DNA of 64,000 nucleotides from Pseudomonas kribbensis (GTDB lineage Bacteria; Pseudomonadota; Gammaproteobacteria; Pseudomonadales; Pseudomonadaceae): NCBI RefSeq assembly GCF_003352185.1, contig NZ_CP029608.1, positions 5,498,501 to 5,562,500 of the forward strand, read 5' to 3'. Shown piece by piece: positions 30,908 to 41,425 of this stretch (position 1 is its first letter; each line of letters starts with the position of its first letter). The notes under the pieces were generated by a model. It saw only the letters and a program-made list of their open reading frames with translations, ran no database searches and was not told where the DNA came from. The position numbers and the translations under genes were made by a program.

Positions 30908-31096
30908 CCGTCTCTCGAAATCGCTAATGGAAACTGCCCTTGCGGGCAAAATTAATCAGATGACTTTCTAACGAGTCATCGCGTGTTCAGTTGCTCACTC
31001 CAGTCACCCTTTGCCGGGCTTTTGTTCTTCGACGAGCCAACAACCTGATTCACCCCCCAATCGCTGGCGAACCGTCAATCAAGTGCTACGTATTAC

Positions 31097-32107
31097 TTAC
31101 TCGGTGACCACACTTGGCGAACCAAGGTTGGCCAGGCGCACGCTGTTCTGCACCTGGGCAATTTCACCCGGCGAACCAATCGGTCCCAGGCGTACCCGGT
31201 GCAGGGTCTGCTGATTGCGCACGATCGAGCTGATGAACACCGGAGCGCTCACCATCCCGCTGAGCTTCGACCTCAGGAGTTCTGCAGCGTCCGGGTTGGC
31301 GAACGCGCCCACCTGCAGATACTGGCCAGACGCTGGTGCAGAAGCGTTTTTTTTTGCGCCGATCTGTACAGGTACAGTGTCGGAGGCATGCTGTTGCGGC
31401 GGCGGAGTCCACTGCTCGATGGTACCGGCCGAAGCCGTGATCACCGGCGCAGTATTCTGCGCGACTTGCGGCTCGTTGAGCATCAAAGGCGCCGGACGGC
31501 CCTTCGCAGCCCACCACTGTTGCGGGTCGATACCCTCGACCTTGACCCGCGCGGTGCCGATTTCGGCATAACCGAGCTTTTTGGCCGCGGCGTAGGACAA
31601 GTCGATGATCCGGTCCGAATAGAACGGCCCACGGTCGTTGACTCGCAGGATCACGCTCTTGTTGTTGTCCAGGTTGGTCACCCGAACGTAACTTGGCAGC
31701 GGTAAGGTCTTGTGGGCGGCACTCATGCCGTACAGGTCATAGACTTCGCCGTTGGCGGTGTTCTGACCGTGGAACTTGGTGCCGTACCAGGACGCGGTGC
31801 CCGAGGCCACGTAGGTCTTGGATTCCTGCAACGGGAAGTAGGTCTTGCCCAGCACGGTATAAGGGTTGGCCTTGTACGGGCCGGTGTGCAGGGTCGGCGT
31901 AGCGTCCGGAATGCGCGACACATCGACGTCCCACCATGGCGCGCCGTCCTTGTGGGCCCGGTTGATGTCCAGACCCGGCTGGGCACGAACGGTATTGGAA
32001 GCGTATTTCTGAGTCGGCGCCCGGCTGGTCGAGCAACTGGCGACCAGCACCGCCAACGCAGCGAATGCCACCAGCTTCAGGGGTTTGTTGATAGGCAATG
32101 CCTGCAT
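31097..32107 (-). CDS. rlpA: Septal-ring lytic transglycosylase RlpA
   Basis: A 336-residue outer-membrane lipoprotein. Lipobox VLVASC, double-psi beta-barrel domain (about 95-190) with TASWYGTKFHGQNTANGE and VRVNDRGPF-type (LRVNDRGPFYSDR) catalytic Asp/Glu region, linker, and a C-terminal SPOR domain (about 260-336). RlpA of P. aeruginosa cleaves naked glycan at the septum. The ATG overlaps the mltB stop (TAATG). Confidence 0.94.
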   Translation of the reverse strand: MQALPINKPLKLVAFAALAVLVASCSTSRAPTQKYASNTVRAQPGLDINRAHKDGAPWWDVDVSRIPDATPTLHTGPYKANPYTVLGKTYFPLQESKTYVASGTASWYGTKFHGQNTANGEVYDLYGMSAAHKTLPLPSYVRVTNLDNNKSVILRVNDRGPFYSDRIIDLSYAAAKKLGYAEIGTARVKVEGIDPQQWWAAKGRPAPLMLNEPQVAQNTAPVITASAGTIEQWTPPPQQHASDTVPVQIGAKKNASAPASGQYLQVGAFANPDAAELLRSKLSGMVSAPVFISSIVRNQQTLHRVRLGPIGSPGEIAQVQNSVRLANLGSPSVVTE

Positions 32108-33117
32108 TACTTGACGCCCCGTGCTTTTACCAGCTCTTCAGACAGTTGATGTACAGCCATGGCGTACATCACGCTGCGGTTATAACGCGTGATCGCGTAA
32201 AAATTCTTCAGGCCCATCCAGTATTCCGGGCCATTGTCGCCTTCCAGGCGAAATGCAGTAACCGGCATATCATCGCGCAGCGCATCATGACTTGACCAGC
32301 CCAGCGCTCGCAACTCCCCGACGGTTTTCGTCGGTTCGATGCCAGTGGTCAGGCCTTCATCCACCTGCTCGCCGCGCACATCGGCACGACTGACCACCGG
32401 TTCGCCGGCCACCCAGCCGTGACGCTTGAAGTAGCTGGCGACGCTGCCGATCGCATCATCCGGGTTGTTCCAGATATTGATGTGGCCATCACCGTCGAAA
32501 TCCACCGCATAGGCGCGAAAACTGCTCGGCATGAACTGCGGCAGGCCCATCGCCCCGGCGTAGGACCCCTTGAGGGTCAGCGGGTCGACCTGTTCTTCGC
32601 GCGCCAGCAGCAGGAACTCACGCAGTTCCTTGCGGAAAAATTCGGCACGGGGAGGATAGTCGAAACCCAGCGTGGACAAAGCATCGATCACCCGGTAATT
32701 ACCGGTATTACGTCCGAAAAAGGTCTCGACGCCGATGATCGACACGATCACCTGAGCCGGAACGCCGTATTCCTGCTCGGCGCGGGCCAGTACCGCCTCG
32801 TGCTGGCGCCAGAAGTCCACACCCCGAGCGATGCGCGCGTCGGTGATGAACATCGGCCGGTATTCTTTCCACTGTTTGACCCGTTCGGCGGGTTTGGAAA
32901 TCGCGTCGAGAATCGCCTGCTTGCGCTGGGCCTCGCGGAACACCGCCATCAGTTGCTCGCCGGCGAAACCGTAGTCGCGGGTCATTTCACCGACGAATTC
33001 GGCCACCTGGGGCGAGCCTTCGTAATCGCCGGCCAGCGCTTCCTGCGCGCTGCCAAGGATGCCTACCAGGCCGAGCCACGGTGCGTATCGTGTCGCCCAG
33101 TCACGCATTACTTGCAT
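32107..33117 (-). CDS. mltB: Lytic murein transglycosylase B
   Basis: A 336-residue MltB (SltB1) family enzyme. Catalytic Glu in IIGVETFFGRNTGNY; AGAMGLPQFMPSSFRAYAVDFDGDG read in parts and the C-terminal YNRSVMYAMAVHQL are typical. The N-terminus has a signal-like hydrophobic segment (LGLVGILGSAQEALA) but no lipobox, so the product looks soluble and periplasmic. Start ATG 33117 follows GAAGAG. Operon with rodA upstream and rlpA downstream. Confidence 0.92.
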   Translation of the reverse strand: MQVMRDWATRYAPWLGLVGILGSAQEALAGDYEGSPQVAEFVGEMTRDYGFAGEQLMAVFREAQRKQAILDAISKPAERVKQWKEYRPMFITDARIARGVDFWRQHEAVLARAEQEYGVPAQVIVSIIGVETFFGRNTGNYRVIDALSTLGFDYPPRAEFFRKELREFLLLAREEQVDPLTLKGSYAGAMGLPQFMPSSFRAYAVDFDGDGHINIWNNPDDAIGSVASYFKRHGWVAGEPVVSRADVRGEQVDEGLTTGIEPTKTVGELRALGWSSHDALRDDMPVTAFRLEGDNGPEYWMGLKNFYAITRYNRSVMYAMAVHQLSEELVKARGVK

Positions 33118-33134
33118 TGAACTCTTCACCTTAT

Positions 33135-34280
33135 TCAAACCTGTGCGATCCACTTGCGATGCGTATGGATCGACATCAAAACCCCAAACGCTGACAGCAG
33201 CGTCACCAGCGAAGTTCCGCCGTAGCTAATGAACGGCAACGGCACCCCCACCACCGGCAACAGGCCACTGACCATACCGATGTTGACGAAAACATAAACA
33301 AAAAACGTCATGGTCAAGGCGCCAGCGAGCAATTTACCGAACAGTGTCTGCGCCTGGGCGGTAATCACCAGGCCGCGACCGATCAGCAGCAGATAGATCA
33401 GCAACAACGCGCAAATGCCCACCAGCCCGAACTCTTCGCCCAGCACCGCAATAATGAAGTCGGTGTGGCTTTCCGGCAGGAAGTCCAGGTGCGACTGGGT
33501 ACCCAGCAGCCAACCCTTGCCGAACACGCCGCCGGAACCGATGGCGGCCTTCGACTGAATGATGTTCCAACCGGTGCCCAGCGGATCGCTTTCCGGGTCG
33601 AGGAAGGTCAGGATCCGCTGCTTCTGATAGTCGTGCATGATGAAGAACCACATGGCGATTGCCACGGGTACGGCGGCGGCCAGCACGCTGAGGATCCAGC
33701 GCCAGCGCAATCCGCCCATGAACAGCACGAACGCGCCACCGGCCAGAATCAGCAGCGACGTGCCCAGATCCGGCTGACGCACGATCAGAATGAACGGCAC
33801 GCCGATCAACATCAGGCTGATCCCGACGTGCTTGAGCTGCGGCGGCAACGTGCGCTTGGACAGATACCAGGCGATGGTCGCCGGCATCAGGATCTTCATG
33901 AACTCCGATGGCTGGAAGCGGATCACCCCGGGAATGTTGATCCAGCGGGTCGCGCCCATGGCGTTGTGGCCCATGATGTCCACCACCATCAGCAGCACCA
34001 CCCCGACCACATAACCGAGCGGTACCCAACGGGCCATGAACCGTGGTTCGAACTGAGCGATGACGATCATCGACACCAGGCCGATGCCGAACGACGTGGC
34101 CTGCTTGGCCAGAAGGTCCCAGCTCTTGCCGCTGGCCGAATACAGCACGAACAGGCTGCCGGCGGCGAGGATCAGCAGCAGGACCAGCAAGGGTCCGTCG
34201 ATATGCAGGCGTTGCAGCAGCGTCGCGCGGCGACGCATCACATCCTCGCTGGAGAGCATGCGATCGAAATTATTCTTCAC
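33135..34280 (-). CDS. rodA: Rod-shape SEDS glycosyltransferase RodA
   Basis: A 381-residue polytopic membrane protein (ten predicted helices), the SEDS peptidoglycan polymerase of the elongasome. FQPSEFMKI, RQPDLGTSLLI, GWNIIQSKAAIGSGGVFGKG (read in parts), FLPESHTDFIIAVLGEEFG and PFISYGGTS are family blocks. The GTG at 34280, behind GGAGGC, is the chosen start; it lies inside the last codons of pbpA (11-base overlap), so the partner genes are coupled. Confidence 0.95.
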   Translation of the reverse strand: MKNNFDRMLSSEDVMRRRATLLQRLHIDGPLLVLLLILAAGSLFVLYSASGKSWDLLAKQATSFGIGLVSMIVIAQFEPRFMARWVPLGYVVGVVLLMVVDIMGHNAMGATRWINIPGVIRFQPSEFMKILMPATIAWYLSKRTLPPQLKHVGISLMLIGVPFILIVRQPDLGTSLLILAGGAFVLFMGGLRWRWILSVLAAAVPVAIAMWFFIMHDYQKQRILTFLDPESDPLGTGWNIIQSKAAIGSGGVFGKGWLLGTQSHLDFLPESHTDFIIAVLGEEFGLVGICALLLIYLLLIGRGLVITAQAQTLFGKLLAGALTMTFFVYVFVNIGMVSGLLPVVGVPLPFISYGGTSLVTLLSAFGVLMSIHTHRKWIAQV

Positions 34281-36165
34281 GGGCCGTAGCCTCCGCACTG
34301 ATTGGGCTGGCGTATTCGGCCTTCAAGCGTCCGTCCTGATCCAGCAGCCAGGCGTCCATCACCTGACGCACCACGGGCGCGGCGACGCCGGAACCGGACT
34401 CACCGTTCTCGACCATCACCGACACCACGATTTTCGGGTTGTCGGCCGGTGCAAAACCGACGAACAGGGCGTGGTCGCGGTGGCGTTCCTGCACTTTGGA
34501 GCGGTCGTATTTCTCGCCTTGCTTGATCGCGACCACCTGGGCCGTACCCGACTTGCCGGCGATCCGGTATTGCGCGCCGATCGCCGCCTTGCGCGCGGTA
34601 CCCCGGGCGCCGTGCATCACCTGTTGCATACCGTGGTTGACCTTGGTCCAGTCCGACGGATCGCGCAGGACGATGTCCGGCATCGGGTTTTCATCCTTGG
34701 GCTTCTCGCCCTCGATGGTCTTGGCCAGGTGCGGACGATTCCACACCCCTTTGTTGGCCACCAGCGCGGTGGCCTGGGCCAGCTGCAGCGGGGTCGACTG
34801 CATGTAGCCCTGGCCGATCCCGAGAATCAGGGTCTCGCCCGGGAACCATGCCTGCTTGCGGGTGGCTCGTTTCCACTCGCGGGAAGGCATCAGGCCCGGA
34901 GATTCTTCGAACATGTCCAGCGAGACCTTCTGGCCGATGCCGAACTTGTTCATGTAGGCCGACAACCGGTCGATGCCGAGCTTGTGCGCCAGGTCATAGA
35001 AGTAGGTGTCGTTGGACCGCATGATCGCCGTGTCGAGGTCGACGAAGCCGTCCCCGGTGCGGTTCCAGTTGCGGTATTTGTGATCGTAGTTGGGCAGCAT
35101 GTAGTAACCGGGGTCGAACACCCGGCTCGACGCCGTCACCACGCCTGCGTCCAGACCGGCAATCGCCACCGCCGGCTTGATCGTCGAACCCGGCGGGTAC
35201 AGACCGCGCAGCACGCGATTGAACAGCGGCCGGTCAATGGAATCGCGCAATTCGGCATACGCCTTGAAGCTGATGCCGGTGACAAACAGGTTCGGGTCAA
35301 AGCTCGGCTGACTGACCATTGCCAGCACCTCACCAGTACTCGGGTTCAGCGCCACCACCGCACCGCGCCGCCCGCCCAGCGCGGCCTCGGCGGCTTCCTG
35401 CAACTTGATGTCGAGACTCAGGACAATGTCCTTGCCCGGCACCGGGTCGGTACGCTTGAGCACCCGCAGCACGCGGCCCCGGGCGTTGGTCTCGACTTCC
35501 TCGTAACCCACCTGGCCGTGCAGCTCGGCTTCGTAGAAGCGCTCGATGCCGGTCTTGCCGATGTGGTGGGTGCCGCTGTAGTTGACCGGATCGAGGGTCT
35601 TCAGCTCTTTCTCGTTGATCCGCCCCATGTACCCCACCGAGTGCGCAAAATGCGCGCCCTGCGGGTAATGACGCACCAGCTGCGCGACCACTTCCACGCC
35701 CGGCAGACGGAACTGGTTCACCGCGATCCGGGCGATCTGCTCTTCGGTCAGCTCGAACAGGATCGGCACCGGCTCGAACGGCCGGCGCCCCTGACGCATG
35801 CGTTTCTCGAAGATCATCCGATCTTCCGGCGTCAGCTCCAGCACTTCGACGATCACGTCGAGCACCTGCTGCCAGTCGCCGGAGCGCTCGCGGGTCATGC
35901 TCAGGCTGAAGCTCGGACGGTTATCCGCCACCACCACGCCGTTGCGGTCGTAAATCAGGCCACGGGTCGGTGGAATCGGCTGGACATGGACGCGGTTGTT
36001 TTCCGAGAGGGTCGAGTGGTACTCGTACTGGATCACCTGCAGGAAATACAGCCGGGCAATCAGCACACAGATCAGCAGCACCACCGCAATGGCCCCGAAC
36101 ACGACGCGGCTACGCACCAGGCGGGCGTCTTTTTCGTGGTCCTTGATGCGGATCGGCTGGGACAT
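34270..36165 (-). CDS. pbpA: Penicillin-binding protein 2
   Basis: A 631-residue class B transpeptidase of the elongasome, partner of RodA. One N-terminal membrane helix (about 20-40), dimerisation/pedestal domain (about 60-235) and transpeptidase domain with Ser327 in PGSTIKPA, SxN as RSNDTYFYD, and KSG as AGKSGTAQVV. Full length. The ATG at 36165 comes 10 bases after the rlmH stop. Confidence 0.96.
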   Translation of the reverse strand: MSQPIRIKDHEKDARLVRSRVVFGAIAVVLLICVLIARLYFLQVIQYEYHSTLSENNRVHVQPIPPTRGLIYDRNGVVVADNRPSFSLSMTRERSGDWQQVLDVIVEVLELTPEDRMIFEKRMRQGRRPFEPVPILFELTEEQIARIAVNQFRLPGVEVVAQLVRHYPQGAHFAHSVGYMGRINEKELKTLDPVNYSGTHHIGKTGIERFYEAELHGQVGYEEVETNARGRVLRVLKRTDPVPGKDIVLSLDIKLQEAAEAALGGRRGAVVALNPSTGEVLAMVSQPSFDPNLFVTGISFKAYAELRDSIDRPLFNRVLRGLYPPGSTIKPAVAIAGLDAGVVTASSRVFDPGYYMLPNYDHKYRNWNRTGDGFVDLDTAIMRSNDTYFYDLAHKLGIDRLSAYMNKFGIGQKVSLDMFEESPGLMPSREWKRATRKQAWFPGETLILGIGQGYMQSTPLQLAQATALVANKGVWNRPHLAKTIEGEKPKDENPMPDIVLRDPSDWTKVNHGMQQVMHGARGTARKAAIGAQYRIAGKSGTAQVVAIKQGEKYDRSKVQERHRDHALFVGFAPADNPKIVVSVMVENGESGSGVAAPVVRQVMDAWLLDQDGRLKAEYASPISAEATAREE

Positions 36166-36175
36166 GAGGGCAGGA

Positions 36176-36643
36176 TTACTTGTGGTAAGGGTGGCCGGAC
36201 AACACGGTCCAGGCACGATACAACTGCTCGCCGATGAGGATGCGCACCAACGGGTGCGGCAGCGTCAATGGCGACAACGACCAGCGCTGGTCGGCGCGGG
36301 CACAGACTTCCGGCGCCAGCCCTTCCGGGCCACCGACCATGAAATTGACCGTGCGCGAGTCCAGCCGCCAACGGTCGAGTTCGACCGCCAGCTGCTCGGT
36401 GCTCCAGGGCTTGCCGTGCACTTCGAGGGTGACGATCCGCTCGTTGTGCCCGACCTTGGCCAGCATGGCTTCGCCTTCCTGACGGATGAAGCGGGCCACG
36501 TCGGCATTCTTGCCACGGGTATTGAGCGGAATTTCCACCAGTTCCAGCGCCAGCTCGGACGGAAGACGCTTGGCATATTCATGCCAGCCTTCTTCCACCC
36601 ATTTGGGCATGCGTGAACCGACGGCGATCAGTCGCAGTCGCAC
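36176..36643 (-). CDS. rlmH: 23S rRNA pseudouridine1915 N3-methyltransferase
   Basis: A 155-residue SPOUT methyltransferase, exactly the usual RlmH length if the GTG at 36643 (behind GGGAAG) is used. Blocks: [30 protein letters not shown], [13 protein letters not shown] (SAM-binding knot) and [18 protein letters not shown]. It methylates Psi1915 in helix 69 of 23S rRNA. Co-directional with rsfS, 10-base gap. Confidence 0.95.
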   Translation of the reverse strand: MRLRLIAVGSRMPKWVEEGWHEYAKRLPSELALELVEIPLNTRGKNADVARFIRQEGEAMLAKVGHNERIVTLEVHGKPWSTEQLAVELDRWRLDSRTVNFMVGGPEGLAPEVCARADQRWSLSPLTLPHPLVRILIGEQLYRAWTVLSGHPYHK

Positions 36644-36653
36644 AGCGCTTCCC

Positions 36654-37148
36654 TTACAGCTGGTCTTTGTTGAGCTTGGTGAAGTGCTCGTGGGTGTTTT
36701 CCGGGCTGTGGTGCTTGGCGTCTGCCGCACGGCTTTGCTCGGCACCGGCCCACAGGCGCTCCAGGTCGTAGAACTGACGGGCCGAGGCGGTCATCATGTG
36801 CACGATCACCAGGTCCAGGTCCAGCAGCACCCAGTCGCTGTCGCCCTTGCCTTCTTCGCCCAGCGGCTTGGCGCCCTGCTTTTTCACTTCTTCGCGAACC
36901 TTGTCCAGCATCGCGTTGATCTGACGGTTGGAAGTACCGGTGGCGATGATCATGTAGTCAGTGATGCTCTGCTTGTCGCGCACATCGATGATCTGGATGT
37001 CCTGGGCCTTGACGTCTTCCAGGGCGGCCACGGCCACCTTGACCAGTTCGTCGCCTTTCAGCGGCTCGTTGGTGTTGGCGACTTCCGGCAGCGGAGCGCT
37101 CTTGAACGTGCCTTTGCGCTTTACTTTGGTTTGGTCTTTGTCAGTCAT
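36654..37148 (-). CDS. rsfS: Ribosomal silencing factor RsfS
   Basis: A 164-residue protein whose core (about 30-140) is the RsfS/Iojap domain: [45 protein letters not shown] (read in parts) and [11 protein letters not shown]. It binds L14 (uL14) and blocks subunit joining in poor nutrition. It is longer than many RsfS proteins because of basic N-terminal and polar C-terminal tails. Located between nadD and rlmH as usual. Confidence 0.93.
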   Translation of the reverse strand: MTDKDQTKVKRKGTFKSAPLPEVANTNEPLKGDELVKVAVAALEDVKAQDIQIIDVRDKQSITDYMIIATGTSNRQINAMLDKVREEVKKQGAKPLGEEGKGDSDWVLLDLDLVIVHMMTASARQFYDLERLWAGAEQSRAADAKHHSPENTHEHFTKLNKDQL

Positions 37149-37218
37149 ATAAAACTCGTTTTGCTCATGTATTCGGCGTCTCGTCCCACGATGATCGTGT
37201 TACTCGAGCACGCCTTGT

Positions 37219-37908
37219 TCAGTTCGACGCACGGTACAGACCGTGCGCATCGATGTAGGCCAGGACCGCGTCGGGCACCAGGAAACGTACCGACTTACCG
37301 CTGGCCAGCAGTTGACGGATCTGGGTGGCGGAGACCGCGAGCGGTGTCTGCCAGACGAATGCAATCTGTCCGCTCGGCCCTTTCAGGGCCAGCGGGTCGC
37401 TCACCGAACGCGCTGCCAGCAGGTTGCGCAAGGCATCCGGCGGTTCGCTGTCGGCGTCCGGGCGCTGTAGCACCAGGATGTGGCAATGCTGGAGCAACTC
37501 CTCCCAGCGGTGCCAAGTGGGCAGGCCGCAAAATGCGTCCCAGCCCAAAAGCAGAAAAACCTGGGTCTCGGCGGCCAGTTCAGCGCGCAGCGACTCCAGG
37601 GTATCGATGGTCCAGGACGGTTTGTCCCGCTGCAATTCGCGGGCGTCCACCACCAGCGGCGGCACACCGGCCACCGCACATTCAACCATTGCCAGCCGAT
37701 CCTGCGCCGACACCTGCGGGGTATCGCGATGGGGCGGCCGGGCGCTGGGCATCATGCGCAGCTCATCGAGCGCCAGCGCATCGGCGACTTCCAGCGCGCC
37801 GCGCAAATGGCCGACATGCACCGGATCGAAGGTTCCGCCCAGAACGCCAATGCGTCTGGGGCGAGACTTCCTGCCGGATTTCGGCGCTTTCGGGTCGAGG
37901 TCGGACAA
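37219..37908 (-). CDS. nadD: Nicotinate-nucleotide adenylyltransferase
   Basis: About 229 residues. The nucleotidyltransferase motif [15 protein letters not shown] contains the H-x-G-H signature, and the C-terminal ISATQIR-type block reads [10 protein letters not shown]. It makes deamido-NAD from nicotinate mononucleotide and ATP. The start is uncertain: a TTG at 37908 lies just after the proA stop, while the frame stays open to an ATG at 37944 inside proA; I took the TTG since it avoids overlap. A basic 18-residue lead precedes the core. Confidence 0.9.
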   Translation of the reverse strand: MSDLDPKAPKSGRKSRPRRIGVLGGTFDPVHVGHLRGALEVADALALDELRMMPSARPPHRDTPQVSAQDRLAMVECAVAGVPPLVVDARELQRDKPSWTIDTLESLRAELAAETQVFLLLGWDAFCGLPTWHRWEELLQHCHILVLQRPDADSEPPDALRNLLAARSVSDPLALKGPSGQIAFVWQTPLAVSATQIRQLLASGKSVRFLVPDAVLAYIDAHGLYRASN

Positions 37909-37909
37909 G

Positions 37910-39181
37910 TCAGACCGTCGCCTGGCCGCGCAACTGGCCATCACCGACCACGACGTATTTCTCGCAGGTCAGTCCTTCGAGGCCCACCGGGCCACGGGCG
38001 TGCAGCTTATCAGTAGAAATGCCGATCTCGGCACCCAATCCGTATTCGAATCCATCGGCGAAGCAGGTCGGGGTGTTGATCATCACCGATGCCGAGTCGA
38101 CTTCAGCCACGAACTGCCGCGTATCGGCGAGGTTTTCGCTGACGATCGAATCGGTGTGATGAGAGCCGAAATGGTTGATGTGCTCGATGGCCTGGTCCAG
38201 GCCGTCGACCACGCGGATCGACAGGATCGGCGCCAGATACTCGGTGCTCCAGTCTTCCTCAGTCGCCGCTACCGCCTCGATGATCGCCCGGGTGCGCTCG
38301 CAACCACGCAGCTCGACGCCTTTTTCGCGGAACTGTCTGGCCATCGACGGCAGGAAATCCTTCGCAACACTTTGATCGACCAACAGGGTCTCCATCGCAC
38401 CGCAGATGCCATAACGATAGGTCTTGGCATTGAAGGCAATGCGCTGGGCCTTCGGCAGGTCGGCGTGTTCGCTGACATAGACGTGACAGATGCCATCCAG
38501 ATGCTTGATCACCGGCACCCGGGCGTCGCGGCTGATGCGCTCGATCAGGCCACGACCGCCGCGTGGCACGATCACATCGACGTACTCGGGCATGGTGATG
38601 AGCGCACCAACGGCGGCGCGGTCGGTGGTTTCCACCACTTGCACCACGGCGGCCGGCAATTCGGCTTCGGCCAAGCCACGCTGGATGCAGGCGGCAATCG
38701 CTCGGTTGGAGTGAATCGCCTCGGAACCGCCACGGAGGATGGTCGCGTTACCGGACTTCAGGCACAGGCTCGCGGCGTCGATGGTCACGTTCGGACGGGA
38801 TTCGTAGATGATCCCGATCACGCCCAGCGGCACGCGCATCTTGCCGACCTGAATGCCCGACGGACGGAAGCTCATGTCGCGGATCGCACCGACCGGATCC
38901 GGCAGGGCCGCCACCTGGCGCAGACCGACGATCATCCCGTCGATGCGGGCCGGAGTCAGTTCCAGGCGCTCCAGCAGTGCAGGCTCCAGACCGTTGGCGC
39001 GGCCGGCGGCCAGATCCTGTTCATTGGCTGCCGCAAGCTCGGCGCGGGCGGCGTCCAGCGCATTGGCGGCAGCCAGCAGGGCGCGGTTTTTCTGCGCGGT
39101 GCTGGCACGGCCGATGACCCGGGAAGCTTCGCGGGCGGCGCGACCCAATCGGGTCATGTAGTCAAGAACGGACTCAGTCAT
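37910..39181 (-). CDS. proA: Gamma-glutamyl phosphate reductase
   Basis: A 423-residue aldehyde-dehydrogenase-fold enzyme for the second step of proline synthesis. NADPH-binding [31 protein letters not shown], and the catalytic Cys in [15 protein letters not shown]. Full length. First gene of the long leftward cluster that runs through nadD, rsfS, rlmH, pbpA, rodA, mltB and rlpA. Confidence 0.95.
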   Translation of the reverse strand: MTESVLDYMTRLGRAAREASRVIGRASTAQKNRALLAAANALDAARAELAAANEQDLAAGRANGLEPALLERLELTPARIDGMIVGLRQVAALPDPVGAIRDMSFRPSGIQVGKMRVPLGVIGIIYESRPNVTIDAASLCLKSGNATILRGGSEAIHSNRAIAACIQRGLAEAELPAAVVQVVETTDRAAVGALITMPEYVDVIVPRGGRGLIERISRDARVPVIKHLDGICHVYVSEHADLPKAQRIAFNAKTYRYGICGAMETLLVDQSVAKDFLPSMARQFREKGVELRGCERTRAIIEAVAATEEDWSTEYLAPILSIRVVDGLDQAIEHINHFGSHHTDSIVSENLADTRQFVAEVDSASVMINTPTCFADGFEYGLGAEIGISTDKLHARGPVGLEGLTCEKYVVVGDGQLRGQATV

Positions 39182-39358
39182 GGTCTGCTGGGGTCTTGGC
39201 AAAGAGGAAAGCGGCAGATTATAGCTGTCGCGTCCCGGGACTAACAGCGGTGACGGGCGGATGGTCGAAATGGACGGCGATTTGCCGATGTTCAGCCGTA
39301 ATTAAGGCTCGGATTGTTATCATCACGACCTCTTTCGCCTGGATAAACACCGTTTGCC

Positions 39359-40054
39359 ATGTCCAACCTGACCGTTCGCGCCCGTGCCGAGCGCCTGCCG
39401 CTAGGCCTTCCGGACGCTTTTTTCGACCGTGACGCTCAGACGCTTGCCCGGGATCTGCTGGGCAAAGTCATCCGTCACCGGGTCGGCGACCTGTGGCTCA
39501 GCGCCCGGATCATCGAAACCGAAGCGTATTACTGCGAAGAAAAAGGCAGTCACGCCTCCCTCGGCTACACGGAAAAGCGTAAGGCTTTGTTTCTGGATGG
39601 CGGCCACATCTATATGTACTACGCCCGTGGCGGCGATTCGCTGAACTTCAGCGCGCAGGGTCCCGGCAATGCGGTACTGATCAAATCGGCCTATCCGTGG
39701 GTCGACGAGATCAGCGGCCCGGCCAGTCTGGCGCAGATGCTGCTGAACAATCCCGATGCTCAGGGTCGCCCGAGGCCGTCGCAAAAGCTTTGCGCCGGGC
39801 AAACCCTGCTGTGCAAGGCATTGGGTTTGAAGGTCCCGGTCTGGGACGCCAAGCGTTTCGACCACGAAATCCTGCTGGTGGAAGACACCGGCCCCGCGCC
39901 GGGCCACATCATCCAGACCACCCGCCTGGGCATCCCCCATGGGCGCGACGAGCACTTGATGTATCGATTTGTCGATGCGGCCTATGCCCAGTGGTGCACC
40001 CGGAACCCGCTGCGCCGGGGCCAGGTCGAAGGACGCGATTATTTTCTGCTGTGA
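39359..40054 (+). CDS. DNA-3-methyladenine glycosylase, AAG/MPG family
   Basis: A 231-residue base-excision enzyme of the eukaryote-like AAG family. Catalytic/water-activating Glu in ARIIETEAYY, the intercalating Tyr region HASLGYTEKRKALF, YMYYARGGDSLNFS, and C-terminal PLRRGQVEGRDYFLL. It removes alkylated purines. Divergent from proA with a 177-base gap in which no clear promoter was picked. The same gene lies at this place in PAO1 (PA4010). Confidence 0.9.
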   Translation: MSNLTVRARAERLPLGLPDAFFDRDAQTLARDLLGKVIRHRVGDLWLSARIIETEAYYCEEKGSHASLGYTEKRKALFLDGGHIYMYYARGGDSLNFSAQGPGNAVLIKSAYPWVDEISGPASLAQMLLNNPDAQGRPRPSQKLCAGQTLLCKALGLKVPVWDAKRFDHEILLVEDTGPAPGHIIQTTRLGIPHGRDEHLMYRFVDAAYAQWCTRNPLRRGQVEGRDYFLL

Positions 40055-40108
40055 ACTTCCCCTCTGCGCTACGCCGGCCAGGGACATCAATAAAATGGAG
40101 TGTGTTGT

Positions 40109-41425
40109 ATGGGCCCATGGCTCGATAGCGTGACCGGGTGGCTGGCCGCCAATCCGCAGTGGCTGGCTGCTGCGGTGTTCATCGTGGCCTTTGTCGAGTG
40201 CCTGGCTATTGCCGGGATCATCGTTCCCGGCACGGTGTTGCTGTTCGCCGTGGCGGCACTTGCCGGCAGCGGTGCGCTGTCGCTGAGCGAGACGCTGTTG
40301 CTGGGCTTTCTCGGCGGGATTCTCGGCGACCTGGTGTCGTATTTCCTCGGCCGCCACTTCCATCAGAACATCCGCCGCCTGCCGGGACTGCGCCATCACC
40401 CGGAGTGGATGGCCGGCGCGGAGACCTATTTCCAGCGTTACGGTATCGCCAGCCTGCTGGTCGGGCGTTTCATCGGTCCGCTAAGACCGATGCTGCCAAT
40501 GGTCGCCGGGATGTGCGACATGCCCTTCCCACGCTTCGTAGCCGTCAGTCTGCTGGCCGCAGCAGGCTGGAGCATCGCCTACCTGCTGCCGGGCTGGGCC
40601 ACCGGGGCGGCGATTCGTCTGCCATTGCCGGAAGGTTTCTGGCTGCAGGCCGGGATTGTCGCCGCCAGCATTGCGGTGATGGTCGGCCTGAGTGCCAACA
40701 GCAGCCTGCGCCGTCATCGCCGGGCGACAATCTGGATCAGCAGCATGAGCCTGTTGATCCTGATCGCGCTGTTCATCGGTTACCCCTACCTGACCGCGCT
40801 CGATCAGGGCGTCATGACCCTCGTGCAGGAACACCGCAGCGCGGTGCTCGACGAGGTTGCGGTGGTCTTCACCCTGATCGGCGAATTTCGCAACATGCTG
40901 GTGTTCAGCATTTTGCTGACCGGCCTGTTGCTGCTGTGCCGCCAGTGGCGTCAGGCAATTTTCGCCGGCAGTACCCTGCTCGTTACTGCGCTGGCCAACA
41001 CCGGGACCAAACTGTTTTTCGCCCGGGTGCGCCCGGAGGTGCTGACCGATCCGATCACCAGTTACAGCATGCCAAGCGGTCATGCGTCCGGATCGTTCGC
41101 CCTGTTCCTGACCCTCGCCGTGCTGGCCGGACGCGGGCAACCGCCAAGACTGCGCCTGACCTGGCTGTTGATCGGCTGCATCCCGGCGCTGGCGATTGCG
41201 CTGTCACGGGTGTATCTGGGGGCACACTGGCCGACGGATGTCCTGGCCGGTGCGATGCTCGCCGCCTGCGTCTGCGCAGCGAGCCTGTGGCTGATTCAGC
41301 GCCACTCCCCCCTTGAAGCGATGCCGCAGAAAGTCTGGTGGCTGGTGCTGCCGGCGCTGATTGCCTTGTTTGGATTCTTTGTATTACGGCATTTGCCGCA
41401 CACATTGTTGCGATATGCGTACTAG
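40109..41425 (+). CDS. DedA family - PAP2 phosphatase fusion membrane protein
   Basis: A 438-residue polytopic membrane protein joining two domains. The N-terminal half (about 10-200) is DedA/SNARE-associated: AGIIVPGTVLLFAVAALAG, GDLVSYFLGRHF, GRFIGPLRPMLPMVAGM. The C-terminal half (about 210-438) is PAP2: KLFFARVRP, YSMPSGHASGS and SRVYLGAHWPTD form the three phosphatase motifs. DedA proteins help undecaprenyl phosphate and phospholipid flipping, so a linked phosphatase could act on lipid pyrophosphates. GGAG lies ahead of the ATG at 40109. Its stop overlaps that of the convergent gene at 41422. Confidence 0.88.
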   Translation: MGPWLDSVTGWLAANPQWLAAAVFIVAFVECLAIAGIIVPGTVLLFAVAALAGSGALSLSETLLLGFLGGILGDLVSYFLGRHFHQNIRRLPGLRHHPEWMAGAETYFQRYGIASLLVGRFIGPLRPMLPMVAGMCDMPFPRFVAVSLLAAAGWSIAYLLPGWATGAAIRLPLPEGFWLQAGIVAASIAVMVGLSANSSLRRHRRATIWISSMSLLILIALFIGYPYLTALDQGVMTLVQEHRSAVLDEVAVVFTLIGEFRNMLVFSILLTGLLLLCRQWRQAIFAGSTLLVTALANTGTKLFFARVRPEVLTDPITSYSMPSGHASGSFALFLTLAVLAGRGQPPRLRLTWLLIGCIPALAIALSRVYLGAHWPTDVLAGAMLAACVCAASLWLIQRHSPLEAMPQKVWWLVLPALIALFGFFVLRHLPHTLLRYAY

